From the NCBI GenBank assembly GCA_021927905.1, contig BLLK01000027.1, positions 62,001 to 126,000 of the forward strand: 64,000 bases of DNA. The letters run 5' to 3'. How positions within the stretch are numbered: position 1 is the first letter of the stretch; each line of letters starts with the position of its first letter. Made by a program: the position numbers and the translations under genes. Source of the DNA: Chaetoceros tenuissimus. Taxonomy: Eukaryota; Bacillariophyta; Thalassiosirophyceae; Chaetocerotales; Chaetocerotaceae. Below, in pieces: positions 21,137 to 32,895 of this stretch. The notes below the pieces were generated by a model that made no database searches, was not told the DNA's origin, and worked only from the letters and a program-made list of their open reading frames with translations.

Positions 21137-24100
21137 TCAACATTCATGTAATCGAAATTGTTTGCGAGAAAAAGGCTTTCTACATCGACCACAGTATTTG
21201 TAGTAACCTTGTTCACGTTGAGAACACACGAAAAAAGAACATTTGAGTATGACACCATGAGTCAACTCTTGGTCATCAACTGGAGTAAGGATACTTCCCA
21301 TATGATCCACAGTGTGCTCACCTAGGGACTTATTGTTGCAGAATAGAATATCTTTTGCACATGGATGTTTCTCCTTTATACGAAAATTTTTGACTCTGAC
21401 ATGCTTGTCACATTTACCACAGAATCTATACCTTATTCCTTTTCGAGGACAATCTGGAGAATCACATTTCAGTAGGTCAGTTAATTGGCCATGAACTGGA
21501 GTGAGGATACCATTGCACCAACTACCATTCGAATTCTTTGCCGTACAGAAATCAATATATTTTGCACATGGATGAAAATCGACCTTTGTAAAATTTTCGG
21601 CAATGATTAGCGTTGTACATTTACCACAGAATCTGTACCCTACATTTCCATTTTGACGACACTCCGTAGAAGGACATTCAAATTCGTAGAAGGCACCGTG
21701 AGTTAATTCTTCCTGACCAAATAGAGAAAGGGCAGATCCAGTATGAGCACCATTAATAGGACATTGTATAATACCGTCGTGGTCTTCACAGCGGCCTTTT
21801 TCAAACGTTCCAAATTTTCTACATCTTGAATCCGCTGTAAAAAATTTGAATGTAGGATCTACTACATACGTACACTGCCCCCCGGCCTTCTAAGCTCTTG
21901 TGGTTGTCGCAGAAACCATTATCAAACATCCCAAACTCTTCACATCTCGAGACGTTCATGGATTCTCTGTATAAGCATTGCTTCTGGCCTTCAAAGCTCC
22001 TGTGGTTGTCGCAGAGACCATTATCAAATATCCCAAACTCTTCACATCTCGGGTTGTTTGGATCTTTATAGCTGCATTGCATGCAGTTATGAAATTTCAT
22101 GAGAATAAATTTCCTTAGGCATGAATCACTTCTACCAACATGGAGACGACTATCTCCAATCACAATCTCTATATCCTTTTCAACACATTCACGAAGAACA
22201 TCTCTCAAAACTTTCCCTTCAGGAATTTGCTCACTGAAACCTTTTTCTTCAGCCCACACTTCCAACTCAGTGAGACTCATGCTTTTGAACTCAAAGGATG
22301 GATCAGTTACCTGTTTTCTTTCTTCTTCGCTACAAGTCCATACTCGATAGTCTACTGGAATTTTATTGAATAGCGTCTTGTTCGTCCTGTCATGAATGCC
22401 ACTCTCGTTGAGTAATCTTTGAATATCTACATTCTTAGGATTTGGACCGCCAATTCTACGACGAATTTTCTCAAATTCTTCCACTGTACTCTGAAATATA
22501 GGTGATGTAACATCTGATCCATTGTTACAAACTATGGCAAAGTACGCCCAGTGTGTAAATCGAAAGCAATCTGTGTCTTTTATGCCAAACTTCTTCTCGA
22601 AGACTTCCATCAAGGTATCAATAGGCTTGTTGTTCCTGAAATGATTGATGGTATTTTCTGAGGAGTAATCCACTACAATCATCTCTGCATTCTGTTTTTT
22701 ATTTTTCGCAATTACATCCATAATTTCAGAACCCAAGTCATCCAGGAAGGCTATTCCAAATGCTCGACCTTCTTGAATCATCTTTTGTATCTCAGGATGA
22801 TCCTTAACCCCTGCTTGCTTCAAATCATTGCCCAAAGTAGTTGGATATTCTAACTGAAGACAATCAAAGTTCAAGATAATGATCTTGAAGCCTAAGGCCC
22901 TAAAAAATCTCACCATGACATGTTGAAAAATAGACATGGTGGCGTTCCTAAGAATATCTTCCTCTTTGAGAGGAACGAAAGATCCTACCCCAACAATAAT
23001 GACGTCGGCTTCTTTTAGACCGTCTTTGTCTGCAAGGGAACAGTATCCAATTGCAGTTTTCCCATCATTCACAAAGCGCTCGGTGACGTTGCTACACCAT
23101 GTTTCACTTTTGCCCAATTCCTTTCCTAGCCAGGTATGATGCAGACCTTTCCTTTCTAAAGTAGCAATAACTGGAAATGGCATCTTTTCAGCTGTCCAGC
23201 TTCGTTCCACTCTTGGAAGATTCTTTCGTTCTTCATATGCAGGGTCCGAGTATTCCACAGTAGCACTTATTGAATATTCGTCAATGATCTTGAAAGCATT
23301 CATATTCGAAAGTTTCTCTTTTTGAGTCAACAAATGAAGCAATTGTATTGGCACTGTTTTTCGTGAATGGAGATATTTCAATGCCACCGCTCGCTGCAAC
23401 TCAGTCTGAAAAAATGCAAATATTGTTAGAAATATCTACTGAATTTCATTTCTAAAAAGGGAAAGTAATACTTACGGACATATCCTCTAATGAAAGAGTA
23501 GAATCGCTAACAACAGTTCCATTTGATTGATTTAATGGATGACTGGAATCGGAATCCCTTGCAGTTACATTGATCAAATCAGGAAGGTCATGTGGTATAG
23601 AGTTACCATGAATATCCAAGTTCTGACTCGAGGAATTTGCAAGATCGGTTACCTTGACTGAATCAAGAAGATTTTGAGGTAGAAAGTTGCCTGAACAACA
23701 TCTAATACTTCCACACATATCAATGTCCAAAGTCTGATTCGAGGATGTGGCAAGATCGGATTCTTCCGCATCTTCACATAGATCAATGTCCAAATTCTGA
23801 GTCGAAAATGTTGCAAGATCAAATTCTTGCTCCTCTTCGGATTCTTTCGCCTCTTCCGTTTTCAAACTGGTATCAGTACTTGGAACAGGCTAAAAAGATA
23901 TGTATAGTGTTAAAAAATGAAGAACATTCCATTCCCAAGAAGACAGTTTACTTACGGACACATTCCTGGTATCTGAATTATCGATTTGCCCTCTGCGCTC
24001 CATTAACTGAGTATTTTCCTGCTCTAAACAGCTATTCACATAAGAAAGTTGAACTTCTCTTTGAATGTGTTTTCCCCTTTGATCTATTTCTTGCTTTGAA

Positions 24101-24256
24101 AAGGTATCTTGATCGACATTTAAAAATACCTAGTGCTATACGTTTGAATGGAACAACACACTCTTGTGGTTCTTCTTGTTTTCGAATTTTACTAGGTGTA
24201 GTCATCTTTCTCAAATTAGAACTTCTTTTCAATAGATAGCATGAGTTAGATGCCAT
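21137..24256 (-). CDS. Unrecognised Cys/His-rich protein with zinc-binding-like repeats; apparent frameshift
   Basis: Exons 23405-21137 and 23889-23476 are clear. A further upstream exon ends at 23956 (GTAAGT donors, TTTTTAG and TTTTTTCAG acceptors). The first exon probably begins at the ATG at 24256, but its junction near 24130 is uncertain. The protein has a Ser/Asn/Asp-rich N-terminus and a globular middle (DVIIVGVGSFVPL; FKIIILNFDCLQLEYP). It then has tandem modules of the type QCxY..(S/P)RC..FG.F..G.C..H, followed by repeats YRFCGKC...HPCAK. Near 21878-21883 (six C on the plus strand) the frame breaks; dropping one base restores a third module with QCTYVVDPTFKFF then ADSRCRKFGTFEKGRCEDH, and the frame then runs to a stop at 21137. 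This is either an assembly error or a recent lesion. Confidence 0.6.
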
Positions 24257-24544
24257 CGAATCGATTCAGTTTTAAAAGAAAAAACATCAACTTACTCCTT
24301 CGTTCGAGTTTCTTCCGCAAATCTACAATAATGCAATGTGCATCAGAACTCGTATTGGGGAGTTCTTCAAGTATCCATGAGCAACTTGAGCTCTTTTCTC
24401 TTAGAATTCAAGTCTATTTTTTTTAATTGTGAGGAAGAAAGCATTCTCTAAAGATTTTTTTAAAAAAATTTGAAAATTTGAACTACGGTAGGACGTAAGG
24501 ACGCGACCTTTATTATTGGTGTAGAAAGAGGACCGTAGAATTGC
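24257..24544. promoter_or_regulatory. Divergent spacer (Cys-rich gene and channel fragment)
   Basis: 288 bp between divergent frames. T/A-rich runs near 24410-24470. No motif identified. Confidence 0.3.
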
Positions 24545-25471
24545 ATGACACCTTTGCGTCTCTTTATTTTGAAGGAGAGGACTCCAAAAGCACTAATTTC
24601 TGTAGATGTTGCTCTTGACATTATTTTCGTGGTGGACACATTACTTCATTTCTTTCGACCATACATAGATCAAGATACAGGACAAGTAGTCACCAATCTC
24701 AAGAAAATTAGGAGCAAATATGCAGCATCCATGGCCTTTTACATGAATGTCCTGGCTTGTATACCTATTTTGAAAACACCATTGGCTCCATTGTTGAATG
24801 ATGAAACCAATGTGGCACTGAGTACCAATTTCAATATTCTTAGAATGATTCGTATACTACATTTTCCGGAACAATTCGAAGAGCTAAAGTCTTTTTTGAG
24901 TAGAAAGGTGCCTGTGAATGAATCGTCATTTCGAATGGGAGTCATTTTATTCTTCACACAATTGCTAATGTGTATGTTTGCGTCGGTATATTTTGGGCTT
25001 TCATCTACCAAGGTTGATGATATGTGCCCTGGTCCTGATGAGTTTGCAGAAACTGTCTTGGAAGAAGAGATGTGGATTGCCATGGATGAATTGATTGTAA
25101 ACACTATGGACCCTCAAATTTGTAATACGACTGAATCCAATTATATGGAATGTAAGGATTGTCCGCAATTCTTATTTTTCCTACGGTCGGTGTACTTTCT
25201 GATGCAGACTCTGTTTACAATTGGTTACGGTGACTCAGTGGTTCCTTCGAGGTCGGTAATCGAAGTCACAATGGCATGCGTATTCATGATTTTTGGTGTC
25301 TTTGGGTACGGCCTCATCATTGCAAATATGACTTCTGTACTTTCCAATATTGATGTTGTTCGAATGCGTTTCCGCCATGAAATGGATAACTTGAATAGAT
25401 GGCTTTCGTTTCGCGCTGTACCAGAATCTCTTCGACAGAGAGTAGAAATACTATTTTCATACGTATATTGA
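24545..25471 (+). pseudogene. Cyclic-nucleotide-gated/HCN/EAG-type cation channel fragment, 308 aa
   Basis: The translated frame begins in the S1-S2 region (TPLRLFILKE) and contains S2 (ALDIIFVVDTLLHFFRPYID). It continues with a Lys/Arg-poor S3-S4 block, S5 (FRMGVILFFTQLLMCMFASV), the pore TLFTIGYGDSVVP with the GYGD selectivity filter, S6 (MACVFMIFGVFGYGLIIAN), and the first part of a C-linker (RHEMDNLNRWLSFRAVP...LRQRVEILFSYVY). It then stops. There is no S1 upstream and no cyclic-nucleotide-binding domain downstream, where family members normally have 150+ further residues. Another frame just after the stop (QHGVITGKE) does not clearly continue the family. Most likely a truncated copy; a short functional pore subunit or an unrecognised intron cannot be excluded. 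Confidence 0.65.
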
Positions 25472-25653
25472 ACGAACACAACATGGGGTGATTACTGGGA
25501 AAGAAACTGCAAGCAAAAACAACGAAACAAATCGAAAAACAAATTCAAATTATATTAATTCCAAAGCATTACATAGTATATGATATTTATTCAATTCATT
25601 ACAGTATTACCAGAATTGAAGCCCAATTCAATTTTAAAGAAATATACAAAAAT

Positions 25654-26453
25654 CTAATTCGCCTCATCCAAATAATCCTGCACTTGTTCAGGTGTCAATA
25701 CTCTAAATTTTCCATCATTAGCACTCACAATACCAACTTCAATGTTGTCGTTTGTCATTTCACCCTCAAATCCTTCTCTCAGTGTCAAAAGAGCTGTATG
25801 GATAGCATCTTCCAACTCCATGTCATCCTGATATCTCTTTTCCAAAAAGTTTTTGGCATTGACATAATTCTTTCCAATAGCAGTTGCTTTCCATGCAAAG
25901 TATGCTCCGGATGGATCTACTTGGTATAAACGTGGAGTTTTATCCGCATCAACTCCTGCAACGAGAAGGGAGACACCAAATGGACGCACTCCTCCTGATT
26001 GTGTGTACTCTTGCATTACAGACGCAGTTGATTTGACAAGTTGTGAGACTGGTTTTGGTTCCCGATATTCAAGAAAGTATGACTGTGATGACTTGCGAGC
26101 TTTTCGTACTACAGTATCGAGGAACGAATATATACATTAGAATGCAATAGTATAAAAACAGATACTTTTTTTACAAAGAAATGTAAATACGTACCAAGTA
26201 CACGGTAGTCTGGACCAAGACCAGAGTATACAAATCCAGAGCCATCATTGATTGCTGCAACCTTGCTTACTTGATCTGTGTCTACTAGGGTACTTGATAG
26301 CTTCTTATCGGTAGCAATCACAACTCCGTCTTTGGCACAGATTCCTAGAGATGTACGTCCATTTGCTACAGCATTCAATGCGTATTCGATTTGAAGAAGC
26401 TTTCCAGTACGAGAGAAAGTTGTGAGACTAAATGAATATGCCGAGTCACCCAT
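25654..26453 (-). CDS. PSMA2: 20S proteasome subunit alpha type-2, 237 aa, one intron
   Basis: Exons 26453-26195 and 26108-25654 join across GTACGT...CTGTAG with codon G|TA. The N-terminus carries the alpha-type signature (YSFSLTTFS then [15 protein letters not shown]) followed by [19 protein letters not shown]. Exon 2 gives [37 protein letters not shown] and [15 protein letters not shown], characteristic of the alpha-2 subunit. Length matches the family (about 234 aa). It forms part of the outer ring of the 20S core in the nucleus and cytoplasm. It is divergent from the MATE-like gene. Confidence 0.95.
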
Positions 26454-26981
26454 TGTTTTTATTCAGAAGTATAGTGCAGTGGTGGATTTTGTATCAAGAG
26501 TGATTAGATATGTTGTTGTAGTCTATTGTCTCCATTGAGATTGCGAAGATGCCTGAAGAAAGTCAAAGAAGCTTTCTAGCTTCGTATCCCTGTTGATTTA
26601 GTGGATATTTGGAGCTCAGGACCTATAGCTTGGAAACCTATTGAGTATTGATATTAGTTTTAGAACAGCCTTGAGACCCGCGACTTTTGAATTTTTCATG
26701 CGTTCCAGCAAGCAAGCAGACTAATTCGATGGAAGTTGAAATCAAAATATCATGATTAGGAATTTATGCTAATATATGTCCACGATCAAACCATATTAGC
26801 CTTGGGTTCTCGATCACCAAAAAATCCAACCGACAAAATAAAAATTCTAAATTTCCCATTATGTGTTTGCTCGAGCTCCAAGCTCAAGTTCACGAAAAGC
26901 AAAACAGTATCATACATTCAAAAAGAAATACAGAGAACCCTTTTTGCATTGCTCATTTCCTGATGCTTTAGGAGTGGAAAC
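26454..26981. promoter_or_regulatory. Divergent promoter region (PSMA2 and MATE-like gene)
   Basis: 528 bp between divergent start codons, no coding potential. No specific element recognised. Confidence 0.4.
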
Positions 26982-29585
26982 ATGGCATATGACAAATCTG
27001 ATTATCAATACTACTTTAACTATTACAACCATGATAAAGTGAAAGACTTTAGTTTCAGGGGATACATTATTACAACAAACAATCCTGGTAATTTTCTTCT
27101 AATAATCACTTTGATTGCATGCATCTCATGCTTCCTTCTCGGTCTGTTGGTATTTCCAGGAAGTCCTTTCAACATTATCTATAAGAAATGGAGAGGCAGC
27201 GATGGAGCAGATGCTGGTTCTGTAGACGAAGATACAAAGAAAAGAGTTCAGATTCAGAAAGGTTTGGATAATGCTTCTCCAATGAAGAAAAAGAATTCAA
27301 AAGTGAAGCAGTTTCTTGACAAGAGAAAAAAGAATAGGAAAAAGAAAGAATCCATTGGATCTCATTATACGAAGCATGCAGATGATTCAACTGTGTATTC
27401 ATCTTCTACCCGTAACAGTGGCAGTCACACATCTGGTCGTTCGAAGCCAGTTGTTCGTGTATGTACTCCTGAAGATATAGAAAAACATGTTCCAGTCAAA
27501 ATTATAATCGGTCCACGTGGTGGGAAGAAAAAATACTCTGCGAATGAATTACGTAGTGTCGTGACTCTCGCTGAGAAAAGGAAGACAATGATCAGAGCTC
27601 GAACTCCTGCAAATAATACAACACACGAGAAAGTCCCAGTACGAAAGGTTGAAATACATTCACACGACGTAAATATTGATGAAGTTGAAAATGGGAACAA
27701 AGGTTTTTTTGAAGTATTGCGCCCTTCCACTGCAGAAGCGGATGGTAGACTAGATCTGAACGACTTGACATATTTTTTCACCTCTAGCAATTATGATGAA
27801 AAACTTAACAATCATACTGAAGATGACACAAAGAGAAAGCTGCGTGAGGAATTTTTGGATAATGGCTCCGTTGATCAAAGTGTAGAGAGAAATACAAGTA
27901 TGTGGATCGAATGGAAGGAGATCCAAAATCTCGCTACACCGTAAGTCCAAGGAACATATTATTCATACACACCAACCAGATTTAAACCATAATCATTTTT
28001 CTGACACCTCTCATTCAAAGTTGGATCATTCGGAGTATTATCTCATATGGTACAGATATTGCTGTCATCTCTGCCATAAGTCATTACATGGGACTTCGTG
28101 CAATGATTTGTTACAGTAATGTCTGGTACTTGACAGGTAAGATCACCATATTCATCAACATCTACCTCTTCAAAAATATCCACTTGAACATTCATCTCAT
28201 GAAATTCTCCAATGTTTAATTCAAAAGGCATGTTTTACATGCTCAATAGTGCTTTTTACAGCGCGATTTACAAACGTGTGAACATGGCAAGCGCTTTAGA
28301 AACCGACGATGGATACGTAACAGCAGGAAAATATATGAAACTTGGAATATTTGTGAATGCACTGATTTCCATACCTGTTGCTGTTGGGACTGTTTTCTGT
28401 ATTCCACCATTAATGAGTTGGATGGGCTATGAGGACTCAATTGTCGAGCTTTCTCGAGGATACACGATCATCATAGCAATCCACAATTTCTTATCATACA
28501 GTTCGTACTATTTGAACATAGTTGTCGATCTTGAAGGTCATGCCAAGTTTGTGACGGTCTATGAATTCTGGGAGAGTATCATATGCATGGTTATTACTCT
28601 CATTAGTGCCAGTACATTTGGTCCTAGTCTTATCACTCTCGGCGTTGTTCATTTGATTCAAGATTCTCTTTCATACATATATTATTTCAACTACGTCATA
28701 AATAAAAAGGGATGGTACAAAGGATTTATGGAAGGCCTCACTACACCAATTTTGTCACTGGTAAGAAATGTATATTGTCAAAATCTTGTGCATTACAAAA
28801 AACCGAATAACTGACCAACCAACTTACCTTTTCATTGTAGAACTATTCTGCTATTCCAATGCTCTTGAGTTCCACACTCACTTATCTTTGGGAAGAATTT
28901 GTCGGAAATATCTCGGTAAGAATTACATCAAATAGATTTGAATACATTTCCAAACTTTAGGATAGAACTAAATCATGCGATATTGTAGGGCATTGCCTTC
29001 ACCATTTTTGCAACATATCAAGGATCAGCAGAAGTTTCAACTATGATACTGCTGAGTTATGTCTGGGCCTTTGTAGAACTTGCCCCCGAATCATACGCAG
29101 AAGCTGCTGCAACTCGTATCGCTCGGCATTTGTCAAGGGGAAGAAAAGAGCTGGCACAAGCAGTCTCATTCTACTCACTCAAAGTCATTACTCTCATTGC
29201 TCTTTTCTGCAGTTTCTTGTTGTATGCCTACGGGAGATTCTTTGTGTGGTGTCTATCACTGGACGATACATTAGAGACAATGCTATTGGAAGCGATTCCA
29301 TATTTAGTTATTTGTCAAACATTCATCACTGTAGGTGAGACTGTGTCAGAAATCAACGCAATTTTACATATTCATAAGCAAGCAACATTCTTGTACGCAA
29401 TAGTGACTGTATTCATTATGGTCCCGATTGCAGCAGTGAACACGTATGTCTTCAACTACAATATTGAAGGTTTAACATCAGCGCAGTGCATCGGCTACAC
29501 AGCAATGGGCGTCATGAACCTTGTCATATTTATGAATGCAAATTGGGATAAGGCAGTGAAAAAGGCACAGGAGTCTGAGGCTTAG
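26982..29585 (+). CDS. MATE/MOP-flippase-like multi-pass membrane protein with long N-terminal extension, 759 aa
   Basis: Five exons: 26982-27940, 28021-28136, 28228-28760, 28841-28915 and 28989-29585; all junctions are GT-AG and keep frame. The N-terminal ~320 residues contain one hydrophobic segment (NFLLIITLIACISCFLLGLL) and then a basic, hydrophilic region. The C-terminal ~430 residues have about 10-12 helices with MATE-like features: GTDIAVISAISHYMGLRAM, then YSAIYKRVNMASA, and in the second half ESYAEAAATRIARHLSRGRK, resembling the conserved A..TRVGN.LG.G loop of MATE transporters. It would be an antiporter or lipid/organic-ion exporter. Substrate unknown; the family call is by layout and partial motifs. 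Confidence 0.62.
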
Positions 29586-30035
29586 TTCGTGAACAATATA
29601 AAAATTATTTATTGAGTAAATAGAATTTTACTTTCATTATTAATTGCTCGCAATATTTGGCATGGAATGATTTTGAAGCAATTACAACCGGACTTGTGAA
29701 ATGAAAATGTTATTTTGCTATGTACCACGTACAGAGGAGGGAAAAGGATTGTTTTCCAAGTCTGACATAAGCAATCCTATCATTTCTGTGTTGGCGTTAA
29801 CAACAATGTAATCCCAAATACCAACACTAGATATGAATACGTATCGTTCATGATTATTTGTCAGGTGCTTTATCGGTCGATTTCGAAAATTCACTAAATA
29901 GCTAGAACGATCGCCACTGATATCTTGCGTGCGAACCCACCCTCCTCACCCTTACCACACCGATCACACACTCTCATTTTTCCCGACCACACACAACATA
30001 TGAATATATAAAACATCAATATACCCTTCTCATAT
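29586..30035. promoter_or_regulatory. Intergenic upstream of SelD fusion
   Basis: 450 bp; no gene. A TATA-like ATATATAAAAC lies at about 30003-30013, roughly 105 bp before the SelD-fusion ATG. Confidence 0.4.
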
Positions 30036-30115
30036 CCGATTCAAAGTGTATCTATATCAAAGTAATCATTTCCACCCGATTCAAAGTGTATCTATATCAA
30101 AGTAATCAATTCCAC
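30036..30115 (+). repeat. Perfectly phased 40-bp tandem duplication in the 5' leader of the SelD fusion
   Basis: Units 30036-30075 and 30076-30115 both read CCGATTCAAAGTGTATCTAT... and end TTCCAC, differing at a single position. The second unit ends one base before the C that precedes the ATG at 30117. Confidence 0.85.
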
Positions 30116-30116
30116 C

Positions 30117-32846
30117 ATGAAAAAAGATGAAACGCCATTATTGTCAGATATAGTCTTTGTGGGGGGCGGCCATGCACATGTCCATGCTCTCAAAATGTTT
30201 GGTATGGAGCCTATCAAATCAATCCTATCAAATCATGGAATTCAAGTTACCCTCATATCTTCATCTGTAATAACTCCTTACTCTGGAATGCTACCAGGTC
30301 TTGTAGCCGGTCATTACACATCTGAAGAGATACATTTGGACTTGAGGAAAATCTGCAGTTTTAGTAATATCCGTTTCATTCATGCAGCAGCTACGGGGAT
30401 CACATACGACGACAAGTCTGGTGTTGGAGGAGGTTGGGTCAAATGTTCGGATGGGCGTCCCGATGTTCGTTATGATACAATAAGCATTGATATCGGAAGC
30501 TCTCCTTCCATTCCAGATTCCTTGTTAAGTTTGCAAGGAAGTGAAGAAAACGTTGGTGTCACTCCAGTCAAACCAATTGCAACATTTTCACAGAGATGGA
30601 ATGAGATTTGTCAGCGATTACATAATGCTCATATTGATTTGTATTCTCCAGATTCTCCGTATGTACTTTTGGTCGTTGGAGCTGGTGCAGGTGGTATTGA
30701 ATTGGCACTCAGTGCGCAATTTAAATTGGAAAATATTTTGAGATCTAAAGGAATGTCTATTCAAGACTCCAAAAACACTGTAAAAATAATCCTTGCTACA
30801 AGAGGGATGGAGTTGCTTCCAAGTCACAATGAGGGTGTTCGAAGAATTTTCGGAAGGATTCTAGAAGAAAGAAATATTGAAGTGAGATATGGCGCTGAGG
30901 CTGCTGGTGTGGAAGAAAGTTATCTAGAGAACAGCAGCAACAAGTCTTGGGCGAGTGATGCTTCAAGAGCCAGCGAAAGTTTCGGTTCTGTAATGCTTCG
31001 CAACAAGCAGGTATTGAAACTTACAGAAGGATCAAAGAATCAAGATGCAATTGAATTCGATGATTGCCTATGGTGTACTTCGGCAGGTGCCTCGTCTTGG
31101 CTAAAAACTGATACTCCATTTGAAACTACGACTGATGGATTTTTGAAGGTAAAAGATACTTATGAATCTGTCAGTCACAAAGGTGTTTTCGCAGCAGGCG
31201 ATTGTTGCCATATGGTAGATAACCCTCGTCCCAAAGGTAAGTGTTTCTTTATGCAAGGAGGTTTGACTATTTTTTCAAATTTCTAATCACAGTTTATAGC
31301 TGGAGTTTTTGCAGTAAGAGCTGGTCCTACAGTCAAAGATAACTTGGTTTTATACTTGCTCAAAGAAGCACTAGTTTCGCACAAACCGCAAGAAGAATTT
31401 TTAGGGCTCATCTCAACAGGGGATAAATACGCAGTTGCATCACGAGGGCAGCATGCCCTTGAAGGTGAATTCCTATGGAGACTAAAGGATGAGATTGATA
31501 GAGGATGGATGGGAATGTATCAGAACCTTCCTACAATGGAAGAAATGGAGGACGAAGACAATGCATTGAAAGATAATGAAACGCAATTTATAGCCAATAC
31601 CAAAGCAAAATTCCTTTCAGCAATTATATTAGCCACTCGTGGAGCTGATGCTTTGGCAGCTTTCAACGAGGCACCAATGCGATGCGGTGGTTGCGGCGCG
31701 AAGGTTGGATCAAGAACCCTTACCCGGGTGTTGGACATTGTTTTTAAGAGAAGGCTACAGAAACATGGTTCTAATCTAGATCAGACAGGAAAGACGAAGC
31801 CAAATAAAATTGACCCTGATGATGCCGCGATTGTAATGTTGCCTGAAAGAGGAGGTGGAGCCATAGTACAGACAATTGATTTCTTTCGATCCTTTATCTC
31901 GGACCCCTTCACATTTGGTAAAATTGCCGCAGTTCATGCACTGAGTGACTGCCATGCAATGGGTGCTAAAGCTCAAACAGCACTCGCTTTAGCTGTCGTC
32001 AACTTTGCAGCGAACGAGGCCATGACAGAAAGAGCTCTAGTCGATATGCTGAGTGGCGCAAGTGATGTTTTAGACGACGATGGATGTGATTTAGCTGGTG
32101 GCCATACTTGCGAAGGGGCAGAACAAGCATTAGGATTTGCTGTCACTGGTTATATTGAGGATCCAAGCAAACTTTTGAGAAAAAGAGGAGGAAAGGCTGG
32201 GGATAAGATAATCCTAACTAAAGCAATCGGAACTGGGGCTTTATTTGCTGCTGACATGAGAGCAAAATGTCGTGGAGAATTTGTCGAAGAAGCTATCTTA
32301 AGCATGACAACAAGTAACGGACCAGCTAGTAGAATAGCAATGAGTATGATTGAGCATGGCTATGATGGAATTCACTCATGTACAGATGTGACTGGTTTTG
32401 GACTGTGCGGTCATCTATTAGAAATGCTTCTAGCAAATGATGAATGTGAAGAGAACTTGGATAGTATCTCTGCATCCATAGACCTTTCCAGTATACCATT
32501 TTTTGCTGGCGCAAAAGACGCCATTAGACAGGGCATCAATTCTTCGTTGTATCGCGAGAATTCTAGAAGTCGTAGAGCTGTTACTAATCACGAAGAAGCA
32601 GTGAAGCAAAATTCACTTTATCCTCTCATCTTTGATCCTCAGACCGCTGGAGGATTATTGTTTTTTGTTTCTCCCGAAGTTTGTCCTTCATTTGTAAAGA
32701 AATTATCGGAGGATCGTGATACACAATATGCATCAGTCATTGGTGAATTGACTTCATACGAGGCTCCTGCATCGCAGACTGCTACTTGTGATATTGATGG
32801 AAAATGCATACCTACAGAAGGGAGAATTTTCATCAAGAATCTATAA
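30117..32846 (+). CDS. selD: Pyridine-nucleotide oxidoreductase - selenophosphate synthetase (SelD) fusion, 888 aa
   Basis: Exons 30117-31236 and 31300-32846 join as AAAG|CT (GTAAGT...TATAG). Residues ~1-400 are an NDH-2/FAD-dependent oxidoreductase: DIVFVGGGHAHVHAL is the FAD dinucleotide fold, VLLVVGAGAGGIELALSA the NAD(P)H fold, and GVFAAGDCCHM the second FAD motif. Residues ~498-888 are SelD: MRCGGCGAKVG contains the catalytic Cys and Lys, followed by DDAAIV, TIDFFRSFISDPFTFGKIAA, HALSDCHAMGA, GGHTCEGAEQALGFAVTG and CTDVTGFGLCGHLLEM. SelD makes selenophosphate for selenocysteine. This fusion is known from cyanobacteria and several algae. The active-site position is Cys, not Sec. Confidence 0.94.
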
Positions 32847-32895
32847 CAATACTAATTTATATCACTATATTACTTTTCTATTTTCTATTTCTGAA

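Noticed and set aside
21819-21890. Explaining the frame break by a very short intron (31-49 nt)
   Set aside because: Splicing options either hit a stop or spoil the Cys-repeat pattern, whereas a one-base slip in the G run restores the repeat exactly.
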